Assembly: GCF_047600445.1 (NCBI RefSeq)
Contig: NZ_JASGKT010000002.1
Coordinates: forward strand, 2,914,001-2,978,000
Length of the DNA: 64,000 nt
Direction of reading: 5' to 3'
From: Piscinibacter sp047600445
GTDB lineage: Bacteria; Pseudomonadota; Gammaproteobacteria; Burkholderiales; Burkholderiaceae_C
Part shown: positions 24,499-34,072 of the stretch, in pieces
Layout of the letters: each line of letters opens with the position of its first letter
How positions within the stretch are numbered: position 1 is the stretch's first letter
Notes under the pieces: model-generated
Seen by the model: the letters and a program-made list of their open reading frames with translations, nothing else
What the model was told of the DNA's origin: nothing
Databases searched by the model: none
Translations under genes and position numbers: made by a program

Positions 24499-25884
24499 CT
24501 ACTTCCAGCCGCCGCCCAGCACCTTGTAGAGCGTCGCCAGGTTCTGCGTCTGCTGCGCCTGCAGTTGCAGCAGCGCCTGCTGCGCCGAGAACAGCGAGCG
24601 CTGCGCGTCCAGCAGTTCCAGCGAGCTGGCCGCGCCGTTGCGCCAGCGCAGTTCGACCAGGCGGCTGCGCGCCTGCTCGGCCTCCATCTGGCGGCGCTGC
24701 GCGGCGAGCTGCTCGCCCAGCGTCGCGCGGCCGGCCAGCGCGTCGGCCACCTCGCGGAACGAGGACTGGATCGCGCGTTCGTACTGCGCCACGGCGATGT
24801 CGCGGTTGGCCTTGGCCAGCTCGAGGTTGCCCTGGTTGCGCCCGGCGTCGAACAGCGGCTGGATCAGCGCCGGCGCGAAGCTCCAGGCCGAGTGGCCCGA
24901 CTTGAACAGGTCGCTCAGGTGGCCGCTGGCCAGGCCGGCGCTGCCGGTCAGCGTGATGCGCGGAAAGAAGGCCGCGCGCGCCGCGCCGATGTTGGCGTTG
25001 GCGGCGATCAGTTGCTGCTCGGCCTGGCGCACGTCGGGGCGGCGCAGCAGCACCTCGGAAGCCAGGCCCACCGGCAGTTCGGCCAGGCCGGCGGACGCTT
25101 CCACCGGCAGCGCCGGCGGCAGGTCGGCCGGCAGCGGCTGGCCGAGCAGCAGCGTGAGCGCGTTCTCGTCGAGCGCGCGTTGGCGCGTGGCCATGGCCAG
25201 GCCGGCGCGCGCCGCTTCGAGCAGCGATTCGGCCTGGCGCCAGTCCAGCTCGGAGCTGGCGCCGTTGTCGAAGCGCAGCTTCACCAGGCGCAGCGACTCC
25301 TCGCGCGTGGCCAGCGTCTGGCGCGTCAGCGCCAGCAGCGCGTCGTCGGCCGCCAGCGCGACGTGCGCGTTGGCCACCGCGGCCACCAGGCTGATCTGCA
25401 CCGCCTTGCGCGCCTCCTCGCTGGCCAGCACCTGCGCCGCCGCGGCGTCGCTGAGGTTGCGCAGGCGGCCGAACAGGTCGAGTTCGTAGGCCGTGACCTG
25501 CAGCCCGGCGGTGTACGTCGAGTTGATGCCGCCGGGCAGCGACGTGCGCGAGCCGGTCAGGCCGGCGTTGAGCGTCGGCCAGCGGTCAGCGTCGCGCACC
25601 GCGGCCTGGGCGCGCGTCGCCTCGATGTTCAGCGCGGCGATGCGCAGGTCGCGGTTGTTCGCCAGCGCGAGCGCGATCAGGCGCTTCAGGCGCTCGTCGC
25701 CGAAGAAGGCCTGCCAGTCCAGCTCGGCCGCGGCCGGCGCGCTCGCCGCGCCCTCGGGCGCGAGCGGAAAGCGCTCGGCCACCGGCGCGGCCGGGCGCTC
25801 GTAGCGCGGCGCGAGGTTCATGCAGCCGGCCAGCAGCGCGGCCGCAGCGGCGATGGCGATGGCCGTCAGACGCGGCGTGTTCAT
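24499..25884 (-). CDS. Outer-membrane factor of tripartite efflux pump (NodT/OprM family)
   Basis: 461-aa lipoprotein: lipobox LLAGC, Cys21. Two OEP repeats are visible, e.g. NNRDLRIAALNIEATRAQ and RRPDVRQAEQQLIAANANIGAARAAFFP. It forms the TolC-like trimeric channel for the pump encoded just upstream. Its ATG overlaps the AcrB-like stop (ATGA), so it is the last gene of a three-gene operon with the same promoter at 30.3 kb. Length is typical of OprM. Confidence 0.9.
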   Translation of the reverse strand: MNTPRLTAIAIAAAAALLAGCMNLAPRYERPAAPVAERFPLAPEGAASAPAAAELDWQAFFGDERLKRLIALALANNRDLRIAALNIEATRAQAAVRDADRWPTLNAGLTGSRTSLPGGINSTYTAGLQVTAYELDLFGRLRNLSDAAAAQVLASEEARKAVQISLVAAVANAHVALAADDALLALTRQTLATREESLRLVKLRFDNGASSELDWRQAESLLEAARAGLAMATRQRALDENALTLLLGQPLPADLPPALPVEASAGLAELPVGLASEVLLRRPDVRQAEQQLIAANANIGAARAAFFPRITLTGSAGLASGHLSDLFKSGHSAWSFAPALIQPLFDAGRNQGNLELAKANRDIAVAQYERAIQSSFREVADALAGRATLGEQLAAQRRQMEAEQARSRLVELRWRNGAASSLELLDAQRSLFSAQQALLQLQAQQTQNLATLYKVLGGGWK

Positions 25885-28800
25885 GCACCCTCCTTGTGGT
25901 CGGCGGCCGGCTCCGCGGCGATGGCGTGGCCGTGCGCGCGGTCGAACTGCCGCTGGCGCTCGCTGCCCTTGAAGATGCCGCGCACCACGACGAAGAACAC
26001 CGGCACGAAGAACACCGCCAGCGTGGTGGCGCTGATCATGCCGCCGAGCACGCCGGTGCCGATGCTGTGCTGGCTGGCCGAGCCGGCGCCGCTGGCCACC
26101 ACCAGCGGCAGCACGCCGAGGATGAAGGCCATCGAGGTCATCACGATGGGGCGGAAGCGCAGGTGCGCCGCCTCCAGCACCGCGTCGACCGTGCTGCGCC
26201 CCTGCGCGGCGAGGTCCTTGGCGAACTCGATGATCAGCACCGCGTTCTTGGCCGACAGGCCGATGATGGTGATCAGGCCGACCTTGAAGAACACGTCGTT
26301 CTCCAGCCCGCGCACGCTCGCGCCGAGGATCACGCCGAGCACGCCCAGCGGCACCACCAGGATCACCGACAGCGGGATCGACCAGCTCTCGTACAGCGCC
26401 GCCAGGCACAGGAACACCGACAGCAGCGAGAACGCGAACAGGATCAGCGCGGTCGAGCCCGACAGCTTCTCCTCGCGCGACAGGCCGGTCCACTCGTAGG
26501 CGAAGCCGGGCGGGAGCTGCGCCGCCAGGCGCTCGACCTCGGCCAGCGCCGCGCCGCTGCTGACGCCGGGCGCCGGCTCGCCGGCGATGCGCATGGTCGG
26601 GTAGCCGTTGTAGCGCACCTGCTGCATCGGCCCGGTGATCCAGCGCGTGCTGGCGAAGGCCGCCAGCGGCACCGGGTTGCCGGCGCCGTTCAGCGCGTTG
26701 ATGCGCAGCAGGTCTTCGGGCTGCATGCGCGTCGGCGCGTCGGCCTGCACCACCACGCGCTGCACGCGGCCGGCGTTCGGGAAGTCGTTGATGTAGCTCG
26801 AGCCGAGCGCGGTCGACAGCGCGCTGTTGATGGCCGCGAAGCTCACGCCCATCGCCTGCGCCTTGTCGCGGTCGATGTCGAGCCGAAGCTGCGAGGCGTC
26901 CTCCAGGCCGTCGGGCCGCACCGCCACCAGCAGCGGGCTCTTCTGCGCCAGGCCGAGCAACTGGTTGCGCGCCGCCAGCAGCGCGGCGTGGCCGTTGGCG
27001 CCGCGGTCCTGCAGGCGCAGCGCGAAGCCGTTGGCGCGGCCGAGGTCGCGGATCGCCGGCGGGCTGACCGGGAAGATCACCGCGTCGCGGATCTTGCCCA
27101 GCGCGCCGAAGGCGCGCGCCACCAGCGCCTGCGCGCTGTGCTCGGCGCCGGCGCGCTCCTTCCAGTCCTTCAGCGTCACGAAGGCGAGGCCGGCGTTCTG
27201 GCCGCTGCCGGCGAAGCTGAAGCCCAGCACCGAGACCATGTTGTCCACCTCGGGCTGCGCCAGCATGTACTGCTCGACCTCCTGCATCACCTTGAGCGTG
27301 CGGTTCTGCGTCGCGCCCGGCGGCAACTGCATGTTGACGAGGATGCTGCCCTGGTCCTCGTTCGGGATGAACGAGGTCGGCAGGCGGCCGAACAGCAGCA
27401 CCACCGCGGCGACGATGGCGGCGTAGACGATCAGGTAACGCGCGGCGCGGCGCAGGATGCGCGCGACGAAGCCCTCGTAGCCCTTGGCGGTGCGCGAGAA
27501 GCCGCGGTTGAACCAGCCGAAGAAGCCGCCCTTGGCGTGGTGGTGGCCGGCCTGCACCGGCTTGAGCAGCGTGGCGCACAGCGCCGGCGTGAACGACAGC
27601 GCCAGGAAGGCCGAGAAGGCCACCGAGGTCACCATCACCGCCGCGAACTGGCGGTAGATGTTGCCCACCGCGCCGCTGAAGAAGGCCAGCGGCACGAACA
27701 CCGAGATCAGCACCACCGTCACGCCGACGATGGCGCCGGAGATCTGGCCCATCGCCTTGCGCGTCGCCTCCACCGGCGGCAGGCCCTCGGTGCTCATGAT
27801 GCGCTCGACGTTCTCGACCACGACGATCGCGTCGTCGACCACGATGCCGATCACCAGCACCATGCCGAACATCGTCAGCACGTTGATCGAGAAGCCCATC
27901 GCCAGCAGCGCGCTGAAGCTGCCCAGCAGCGCGATCGGCACCACCAGCGTCGGGATCAGCGTGTAGCGGATGTTCTGCAGGAACAGGAACATCACCAGGA
28001 ACACCAGCGCCACCGCCTCCAACAGCGTCTCGACCACCTGGCGGATCGAGATGCCGATGAAGGTCGAGCTGTCGTAGGGGATCGTCGCCTTCACGCCCTG
28101 CGGGAAGAAGGGGCGCAGCTCGTCGAGGCGCTTCTTGATCAGGCCGGCGGTCTGCAGCGCGTTGGCGGTGGGCGCTAGCTGGATGCCGATGCCGCTGGAG
28201 GGCTCGCCGTTGAGCCGCGTGCGCACGCTGTAGCTCTGCGCGCCCAGCTCGACGCGGGCCACGTCGCGCAGGCGCACCGTCGAGCCGTCGGCGTTGGCGC
28301 GCAGCACGATGTCGCCGAACTCCTCGGCCGTCTCGCGCTGGCCGCGCACCACCACGGTGGCGAAAATGCCCTGGTCGGGCGTGTTCGGCAGGTCGCCGAT
28401 GGTGCCGGAGGACACCTGCGCGTTCTGCGCCGCGATCGCCGCGTTGACGTCGGCGGACGACAGGCGATAGCCCACCAGCTTGGCCGGGTCGATCCAGATG
28501 CGCATCGCGCGCTCGGTGCCGAACAGCTGCGCCTGGCCGACGCCGGGCACGCGCTGCATCTCGGGCAGCACGTTGCGCGAGGCGAAATCGCCCAGCGCCA
28601 CCGGGTCGAAGCTGCCGCCCTCGCTGGACATCACGATGAACAGCAGGAAGTTCGGGTTCGCCTTGTCGACGCGCACGCCCTGCTGCGTGACCGACTGCGG
28701 CAGCCGCGGCGTGGCGCGGCTCAGGCGGTTCTGCACGTCGACCTGGGCCAGGTCGGCGTTGGTGCCGGGCTCGAAGCTCAGCGTGATCGAGCCGGTGCCG

Positions 28801-29054
28801 TCGGCCTGCGAGACCGACTCGAAGTAGGCCAGGCCCGGCGAGCCGTTCATCTCGCGCTCGATCACGGCGATGACGCTGTCCTCCAGCGTCGAGGCAGAGG
28901 CGCCCGGGTAGGCGACGTTGATGACGATGGAAGGCGGCGCCACCGGCGGGTACTGCGACACCGGCAACTGCGTGATCGACACCGCGCCGATCACGAGGAT
29001 GAACAGCGAGATCACCCACGCGAAGATGGGCCGGTCGATGAAGAACTGGGCCAT
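25881..29054 (-). CDS. AcrB-type HAE1 RND efflux transporter
   Basis: 1057 aa, standard length. It begins AQFFIDRPIFAWVISLFIL and contains NVLTMFGMVLVIGIVVDDAIVVVENVER, with the proton-relay aspartate pair in TM4 (VVDDAI). Two periplasmic porter/docking modules lie between TM1-2 and TM7-8. It exports hydrophobic drugs or solvents with proton import. Located 10 nt after the membrane-fusion gene. Substrate range is not readable. Confidence 0.93.
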   Translation of the reverse strand: MAQFFIDRPIFAWVISLFILVIGAVSITQLPVSQYPPVAPPSIVINVAYPGASASTLEDSVIAVIEREMNGSPGLAYFESVSQADGTGSITLSFEPGTNADLAQVDVQNRLSRATPRLPQSVTQQGVRVDKANPNFLLFIVMSSEGGSFDPVALGDFASRNVLPEMQRVPGVGQAQLFGTERAMRIWIDPAKLVGYRLSSADVNAAIAAQNAQVSSGTIGDLPNTPDQGIFATVVVRGQRETAEEFGDIVLRANADGSTVRLRDVARVELGAQSYSVRTRLNGEPSSGIGIQLAPTANALQTAGLIKKRLDELRPFFPQGVKATIPYDSSTFIGISIRQVVETLLEAVALVFLVMFLFLQNIRYTLIPTLVVPIALLGSFSALLAMGFSINVLTMFGMVLVIGIVVDDAIVVVENVERIMSTEGLPPVEATRKAMGQISGAIVGVTVVLISVFVPLAFFSGAVGNIYRQFAAVMVTSVAFSAFLALSFTPALCATLLKPVQAGHHHAKGGFFGWFNRGFSRTAKGYEGFVARILRRAARYLIVYAAIVAAVVLLFGRLPTSFIPNEDQGSILVNMQLPPGATQNRTLKVMQEVEQYMLAQPEVDNMVSVLGFSFAGSGQNAGLAFVTLKDWKERAGAEHSAQALVARAFGALGKIRDAVIFPVSPPAIRDLGRANGFALRLQDRGANGHAALLAARNQLLGLAQKSPLLVAVRPDGLEDASQLRLDIDRDKAQAMGVSFAAINSALSTALGSSYINDFPNAGRVQRVVVQADAPTRMQPEDLLRINALNGAGNPVPLAAFASTRWITGPMQQVRYNGYPTMRIAGEPAPGVSSGAALAEVERLAAQLPPGFAYEWTGLSREEKLSGSTALILFAFSLLSVFLCLAALYESWSIPLSVILVVPLGVLGVILGASVRGLENDVFFKVGLITIIGLSAKNAVLIIEFAKDLAAQGRSTVDAVLEAAHLRFRPIVMTSMAFILGVLPLVVASGAGSASQHSIGTGVLGGMISATTLAVFFVPVFFVVVRGIFKGSERQRQFDRAHGHAIAAEPAADHKEGA

Positions 29055-29064
29055 GGGCGGATCC

Positions 29065-30279
29065 TCAGCGCGAGGCCGCCGAAGCCGCCGGCGCCGCCGC
29101 GGACGCGGACGCGGGCGGCGCCCACGGCACCGCCTTCACCGGCGCGTTGGCCTGGATCTTCTGGAAGCCGTCGACCACCACCTGCTCGCCGCCCGTCAGG
29201 CCCTCCAGCACCACCCACTGCCGGTCCGGCCCGGGGCTGACCTTGACGCCGCGCGGCGCCACCTTGCCGTCGGCGCCGACCACCATCACCGTGTCGCCGC
29301 CGGTGCCGCGCTGCACCGCCTGCTGCGGCAGCGCGATGCCCGAGGGCATCTGCGCCTGCGCCAGCCGCACGCGCACGTACAGCCCGGGCAGCAGCGCGCC
29401 CTTGGGGTTGGGCACCTCGGCGCGCAGCGCGATCTGGCCGGTACCGGGGTCGACCGACAGGTCGGAGAACAGCAGCCGGCCGCGCTGCGGGTAGACCGTG
29501 CCGTCGTCGAGCAGCAGGCTCACCGCCACCGAGCCGGCCGGCCCGGCGCCCTGGAATTTGCCCGCGGCGATGGCCGCGCGCAGGCGCAGCACCTCGTCGG
29601 CGCTCTGCGTGAAGTTGACGTACAGCGGATCGACCTGCTGCACCACCGCCAGCGGCGTCGCCTCGCCCTGGCCGACCAGCGCGCCCTCGGTGACCAGCGC
29701 GCGCCCGATGCGCCCGGCGATCGGCGCGTTCACGTTGGTGTAGCCGAGGTTGATCTGCGCCGCCTGCACCGCCGCCCGGGCGGAAGCCACGTCGGCCTCG
29801 GCCTGCTTCCAGGCGGCCTGCGCGGCCACGTACTCCTGCTGGCTCACCGCGTTGGCCTCGGCCAGCGGCTTGTAGCGCTCGGCCTGGGCGCGCGTCTGCA
29901 GCACGTTGGCCTCGGCGCGCGCCAGCGCCGCCTGCGCGGCGGCGAGCGTGGCGCGGTACGGCGCGTCGTCGATGCGGAACAGCGGCTGGCCGGCCTTGAC
30001 GTCGCTGCCCTCGGTGAACAGGCGCTTGAGCACGATGCCGGCGGCGCGCGCGCGCACCTGCGCGATGCGCGAGGCCTCGGTGCGGCCGGGCAGCTCGGTC
30101 AGCACGCCCACCGCGGCGGGCGTGGCGGTGACGACGCCGACTTCCGGCGGCGGCGGGGTGGCCGCGGCGGCGGCGCCGGCGTCGGTCTTGGCGCCGCAGG
30201 CGGCCAGCAAGGCGGACGACGAGGCCAGGAACAGGGCGAAGAACGGAATGCGGCGGCGAGCCGACGGGCTGGTGCTCAT
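29065..30279 (-). CDS. AcrA-type periplasmic adaptor (membrane fusion protein)
   Basis: 404 aa lipoprotein-like N-terminus: ALLAACGAK, probable lipidated Cys28. The lipoyl/hairpin region is visible in VRARAAGIVLKRLFTEGSDVKAGQPLFRID and the coiled hairpin around RAQAERYKPLAEANAVSQQEY. The beta-barrel part includes VDPLYVNFTQSADEVLRLR. It links the RND pump to the outer channel. First gene of the operon, divergent from its TetR regulator across an AcrR operator. Confidence 0.92.
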   Translation of the reverse strand: MSTSPSARRRIPFFALFLASSSALLAACGAKTDAGAAAAATPPPPEVGVVTATPAAVGVLTELPGRTEASRIAQVRARAAGIVLKRLFTEGSDVKAGQPLFRIDDAPYRATLAAAQAALARAEANVLQTRAQAERYKPLAEANAVSQQEYVAAQAAWKQAEADVASARAAVQAAQINLGYTNVNAPIAGRIGRALVTEGALVGQGEATPLAVVQQVDPLYVNFTQSADEVLRLRAAIAAGKFQGAGPAGSVAVSLLLDDGTVYPQRGRLLFSDLSVDPGTGQIALRAEVPNPKGALLPGLYVRVRLAQAQMPSGIALPQQAVQRGTGGDTVMVVGADGKVAPRGVKVSPGPDRQWVVLEGLTGGEQVVVDGFQKIQANAPVKAVPWAPPASASAAAPAASAASR

Positions 30280-30335
30280 GGAATCCTTTCGCGGCGGCCA
30301 TCGCCTCCCGGCGGCGGCTGCGAAGGCGCTACTAT

Positions 30336-30357
30336 ACATACAGAGTTGAATGTATGT
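30336..30357. promoter_or_regulatory. AcrR/TtgR-type operator between the pump and tetR
   Basis: Perfect arms ACATACA (30336-30342) and TGTATGT (30351-30357) with an 8-nt spacer, the same arms and spacing as the E. coli AcrR site. It lies 57 nt upstream of the adaptor gene and 22 nt upstream of the tetR start, so one bound repressor could block both promoters. Confidence 0.8.
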
Positions 30358-30378
30358 GAGGCAGCCCGGTTTCCCTCC

Positions 30379-31005
30379 ATGGCGAGACGCACCAAACAAG
30401 ACGCCGAACGCACCCGCGAGCGCATCCTCGACATGGCCGAGCGCGAATTCCAGCGCCGCGGCGTGTCGCGCACCTCGCTGGAGCACATCGCGCGCGCCGC
30501 CGGCGTCACGCGCGGCGCGGTGTACTGGCACTTCCGCAACAAGGCCGACCTGTTCAACGCGATGATGAACCGCGTCGCGCTGCCGCTGGAAAGCGAGATC
30601 CTGAAGAGCGGCGAGCGCACGCTCGACGACCCGGTGACGCAGATCCGCAACAGCTACCTCGCCGCGCTGCGCCTCACGGTGGCCGATCCGCAGGCACGCC
30701 GCGTGTTCGAGGTGGCGCTGTTCAAGGTCGAGCACGGCGCGGCGCTGCGCGGCGTGAGCGAACGCCGCCTGAACGGCCTGCGCAACCGCACCGCGCAGGT
30801 CGAACGCGGCTTCCGCCGCGCCGCGAGGCTGGGCCTGTGGCGCTCGGCGCTGCCGGCGCACGCCGCCGCGCTGGGCATGCAGTCGCTGATCGACGGGCTG
30901 ATCATCAACTGGATGATCGACCCGCAGGCCTTCGACCTCGTGCGCGTCGGCGAGCGGACGATCGACGCCTACTTGCGCGGCGTGCAGGCGCCCTCAGGCG
31001 CCTGA
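30379..31005 (+). CDS. TetR-family repressor of the efflux pump (AcrR-like)
   Basis: 208 aa. HTH: RILDMAEREFQRRGVSRTSLEHIARAAGVTRGAVYWHFRNKADLF, the strongly conserved AcrR/TtgR sequence. The C-terminal part is the TetR_C_2-type ligand pocket. Divergent from the adaptor with an AcrR operator between, so it represses acrAB-like genes and itself and releases when hydrophobic ligands bind. Its stop overlaps the convergent GNAT gene by 12 bases. Confidence 0.9.
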   Translation: MARRTKQDAERTRERILDMAEREFQRRGVSRTSLEHIARAAGVTRGAVYWHFRNKADLFNAMMNRVALPLESEILKSGERTLDDPVTQIRNSYLAALRLTVADPQARRVFEVALFKVEHGAALRGVSERRLNGLRNRTAQVERGFRRAARLGLWRSALPAHAAALGMQSLIDGLIINWMIDPQAFDLVRVGERTIDAYLRGVQAPSGA

Positions 31006-31536
31006 GCCGAGCTGGCGATGGAAGTAGGTGGTCGCGCAGGGCCGGCCATCGGGCATCAGCGCGTAGTTCGGGATCTCGCCGACACGCTGCCAGCCGCAGC
31101 GCGCGTACAGGCGCTCGGCGTCGCCGCCGCTGACCGTGTCGAGCACCAGCACCGTCTTGCCGGCATCGCGCGCGGCGCGCTCGGCGTGCGCCAGCAGCGC
31201 CTGCGCCAGCCCCTGGCGGCGCGCGCGCCGGTGCACCAGCATCTTGGCGAGGTCGGCGCGGTGCGGCTGGTTGTCGGGCTGCGCGAGCGCCAGTTGCACC
31301 GTGCCGTCGACGCGACCGCTGCCGCGCCGCACCCCGGCCAGCAGCAGGCGCTCGCCGGTCTTCACGCCCTCGGCCACGCCGCGCCAGAACGCCAGCGCGC
31401 GCTCACGCGGCAGCGGCCACATGAAGCCGACCGAGGCGCCGCCGGCCACGCAGTCGAGCAGCACCTCGGCGAGCGGCTCCAGCGCCGCGTCGATCTCGCC
31501 CGCGCCGATGCGCCGCACGTCGAAGCCTTCATTCAT
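30994..31536 (-). CDS. GNAT-family N-acetyltransferase
   Basis: 180 aa. Acetyl-CoA-binding motif A is seen in LAKMLVHRRARRQGLAQALLAHAERAARDAG (RRxGLA pyrophosphate loop near 113-118), preceded by the beta-strand motif VQLALAQPDNQPHRADL. The C-terminal LYARCGWQRVGEIPNYALMPDG resembles acetyltransferases acting on small molecules. It starts inside the stop of the XRE-cupin gene (ATGA), so it is the likely target operon of that regulator. Substrate unknown. Confidence 0.85.
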   Translation of the reverse strand: MNEGFDVRRIGAGEIDAALEPLAEVLLDCVAGGASVGFMWPLPRERALAFWRGVAEGVKTGERLLLAGVRRGSGRVDGTVQLALAQPDNQPHRADLAKMLVHRRARRQGLAQALLAHAERAARDAGKTVLVLDTVSGGDAERLYARCGWQRVGEIPNYALMPDGRPCATTYFHRQLGSGA

Positions 31537-32123
31537 GACGATCTCCGCACGCCGGGGCGGGGCCGGCGCGCCAGCGCGACGAGGTAGCGCGCCTCGCGCG
31601 CGCCGGGGTTGTGGAAGACCATCGGCGCGTCCAGCGTCATCGCGAGGCAATCGCCCGGCTCCAGCCGCCAGGCCGCGCCGCCCACCGTCAGCGTCATCAC
31701 GCCGTCGATCATCCAGACCTGCTGGTGCACCTCGTCGTCGCGCGCCGCCTGCTCGTAGGCGACACGCCGGCCGGCCGGAAAGCGCACGTCGACGAGCTGG
31801 ATCGGCGAGGGCAGCGCCGGCGAGACGTTGCGGCGCACATAGCCGGAGGCCGGGTCGGTCCACAGCGGCTGGTCGGCCACGCGCGCCAGCGGTGACGGCG
31901 GCGCCGCGGCGGCGGCCGGCGCCTCGAACAGCGAGGCCAGCGTGACGCCCAGCGCCGCGCTGAGCTTGTCGAGCACGGTGGCGGTGGGGCTGCTGCGGCC
32001 GCGCTCGATCAGCGAAATGTTGGAGCGGCTCACGCCGCTGCGTTCGGCCAGCGCGTCCAGCGTCCAGCCCTGCGCTTCGCGCAGATCCTTGATGCGCCGG
32101 GCCAGGCGGGTGGTCACGTCCAT
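31533..32123 (-). CDS. XRE-cupin transcriptional regulator
   Basis: 196 aa. N-terminal HTH_3: RIKDLREAQGWTLDALAERSGVSRSNISLIERGRSSPTATVLDKLSAALG. A C-terminal cupin barrel follows (VWMIDGVMTLTVGGAAWRLEPGDCLAM with a His in VFHNPG). Such regulators control small acetyltransferase, polyamine or amino-acid genes and often bind their own promoter. The start at 32123 was preferred because a 16-bp palindrome lies directly upstream. In-frame ATGs at 32155/32158 would place it inside the coding sequence. Confidence 0.85.
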   Translation of the reverse strand: MDVTTRLARRIKDLREAQGWTLDALAERSGVSRSNISLIERGRSSPTATVLDKLSAALGVTLASLFEAPAAAAAPPSPLARVADQPLWTDPASGYVRRNVSPALPSPIQLVDVRFPAGRRVAYEQAARDDEVHQQVWMIDGVMTLTVGGAAWRLEPGDCLAMTLDAPMVFHNPGAREARYLVALARRPRPGVRRSS

Positions 32124-32126
32124 GCC

Positions 32127-32142
32127 ATCCAGTTTACTGGAT
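32127..32142. promoter_or_regulatory. Palindrome upstream of XRE-cupin gene (candidate operator)
   Basis: ATCCAGT-TT-ACTGGAT, perfect 7-bp arms. Four bases upstream of the chosen start. The CCAGTttACTGG core looks like XRE-cupin operators and suggests autorepression. The divergent outer-membrane protein gene starts 54 nt away. Confidence 0.6.
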
Positions 32143-32196
32143 TTCTTGTCCATCATGATGCCGGAGCGGCGCCGCGCCGCGCGGCACACTGCACGC

Positions 32197-33810
32197 ATGC
32201 GGTGCTTCGCCCTCGCCCTGCTGTTGTGCGCGACCGCCCCGGCGCGCGCCGAGGCGCCGCCCGGCTTCGCCGAGCTGGAGGCGCGCGGCGCGCGCGTCGG
32301 CACGATCACGGTGCACGCCGGGCCGATCTTCGACGCCGACAACCCCGACGAGGACAAGGCCTTGTTCCGCCTCGCCAACCGGCTGCACGTGACGACGCGG
32401 CCGGGCGTGGTGGCGCGGGCGCTGCTGTTCGCCAGCGGCGAGCCGCTGTCGGCGCGGCTGATCGAGGAGAGCGAGCGGCTGCTGCGCGCCGACCGCCAGT
32501 TCTACGACGTCGCCATCCGCCCCGTGGCGCTGCACGACGACGGCACGGTCGACATCGAGGTGGCGACGCGCGACACCTGGTCGTTCGACCCCGGCCTCAG
32601 CGTCGGCCACAGCGGCGGCGAGACCACCGGCGGCTTCAGCGTGCGCGACTACAACGTGCTCGGCACCGGCACCTCGATCGCGCTGGGCCGCGCCAAGGAC
32701 GCGGAGCGCACCAGCACCGAGTTCGAGTTCTCCAACGAGCGCGCCTTCGGCACGCGCGCCGCCTTCCTGCTGCAGCACGCCACCCGCAGCGACGGACGGC
32801 GCCACGCCGTCTCGCTGGTGCGGCCGTTCTACGCGCTCGACGCGCGCTGGTCGGCCGGCGCCTCGGTGCTCGACGACACGCGCATCGACCGCGTCTACCA
32901 GGCCGGCGACACGGTGGCGCGCTACCACCGCGGCGAGCGCCGCGCCGAGCTGTTCGGCGCGCTTTCGCCGGGCCTGCGCGACGGCTGGGTGCAGCGCTGG
33001 GCGCTCGGCCTGGGCCTGCGCGACGACACTTACGCGCTCGACCCCGAGCTGCCCGCGCCGCCGGTGCCGCTGCCCGAGGACCGCCGGCTGCGCGCGCCCT
33101 TCGTGCGCTTCGAGCTGGTGGAAGACCGCTTCGAGCGCGAGCTGAACCGCAACCTGATCGGCCGGCCCGAGTTCTTCGCGCTCGGCCTGGCGGCCAGGGT
33201 GCAGGTCGGCAAGGCCCTGCCCGGGCTCGGCTCGACGCGCCGGCCGTGGCTGTACGGCGCCAGCGTCGCGCGCGGCTTCGAGCCGGGGCCCGGGCAGCGC
33301 CTGATGCTGCAGGCGCAGATCGACGGCGAGGTGGGCCAGGGCCGCGTGCAGCGCCAGCGCGCCGGCATCAAGGCGCAGTTCTACCTGCCGCAGAGCCACC
33401 GGCGGCTGTTCTACGCCGCGCTGGCGCTCGACCGGCTGCGCCGCCCCGAGCTGCCCGACACGCTGCTGCTCGGCGCCGACGAGGGCCTGCGCGGCTACCC
33501 GCTGCGCTACCAGAGCGGCACGCGGCGCGCGCTGTTCAGCGCCGAGCAGCGCTTCTACACCGACCTGTACGTGTGGCAGCTCTTCCGCGTCGGCGGCGCG
33601 CTGTTCTTCGACGCCGGCCGCGCCTGGGGCGGCGACATCGTCAACCCGCGCGACGCCGGCTGGCTGCGCGACGCCGGCGCGGGCCTGCGCGTCGTCAGCG
33701 TGCGCTCGGCCTTCAGCAACGTGCTGCACGTGGACCTGGCGGTGCCGATCGGCGCCGCCGCGAACATCCGCAAGGTGCAGCTCAACCTGAAGACCAGGGC
33801 GAGCTTTTGA
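32197..33810 (+). CDS. Omp85/BamA-like outer-membrane barrel with POTRA-like region
   Basis: 537 aa with a signal peptide (MRCFALALLLCATAPARA). Residues 40-130 hold a POTRA-like segment (LLFASGEPLSARLIEESERLLRADRQFYDVAI). The rest is a beta-barrel rich in alternating residues, with LLLGADEGLRGYPLRYQSGTRRALFSAEQRFY containing the L6-like RGY motif of Omp85 proteins (here LRGYPLRYQ). It may insert or secrete a partner, or serve as a surface factor. Only one POTRA-like unit is visible, and no passenger gene is next to it. Confidence 0.7.
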   Translation: MRCFALALLLCATAPARAEAPPGFAELEARGARVGTITVHAGPIFDADNPDEDKALFRLANRLHVTTRPGVVARALLFASGEPLSARLIEESERLLRADRQFYDVAIRPVALHDDGTVDIEVATRDTWSFDPGLSVGHSGGETTGGFSVRDYNVLGTGTSIALGRAKDAERTSTEFEFSNERAFGTRAAFLLQHATRSDGRRHAVSLVRPFYALDARWSAGASVLDDTRIDRVYQAGDTVARYHRGERRAELFGALSPGLRDGWVQRWALGLGLRDDTYALDPELPAPPVPLPEDRRLRAPFVRFELVEDRFERELNRNLIGRPEFFALGLAARVQVGKALPGLGSTRRPWLYGASVARGFEPGPGQRLMLQAQIDGEVGQGRVQRQRAGIKAQFYLPQSHRRLFYAALALDRLRRPELPDTLLLGADEGLRGYPLRYQSGTRRALFSAEQRFYTDLYVWQLFRVGGALFFDAGRAWGGDIVNPRDAGWLRDAGAGLRVVSVRSAFSNVLHVDLAVPIGAAANIRKVQLNLKTRASF

Positions 33811-33825
33811 CCAGGGGCGGAAAAC

Positions 33826-34041
33826 TCAGCCGGGCGGCGGCTTGCGGCGGCTCAGCAGCTCTTCTTCGAGCGCGCGCCACTCGGAAGGCGTGATCTCGAC
33901 CTCGGAGATCTCGGGCTTGCGCGGCTCGACGCTGACGCGGCGGTCGCGCCCGGCCGGCGGGCCCTGGTCGGCCTGGCGGCGGTCGCGCCCCGAGCGGCGC
34001 TCGGTGCCGGGGCGGACGGAGGGCTTCTTGCCGGAGGTCAT
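33826..34041 (-). CDS. Small charged protein, function unknown
   Basis: 71 aa, strongly charged, with two GRDRR boxes (RRSGRDRRQ and AGRDRRVS) followed by an acidic helix (ITPSEWRALEEELLSRRK). No signal peptide. The GRDRR element resembles the RxxxR motif of PilZ proteins, but no PilZ beta-barrel follows. Divergent from the PbrR-like gene with only 31 nt between, so it may be that regulator's target. No other target gene is nearby. Confidence 0.55.
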   Translation of the reverse strand: MTSGKKPSVRPGTERRSGRDRRQADQGPPAGRDRRVSVEPRKPEISEVEITPSEWRALEEELLSRRKPPPG

Positions 34042-34072
34042 GGGTTGCGATTGTCCCATTAGGATGGACGCC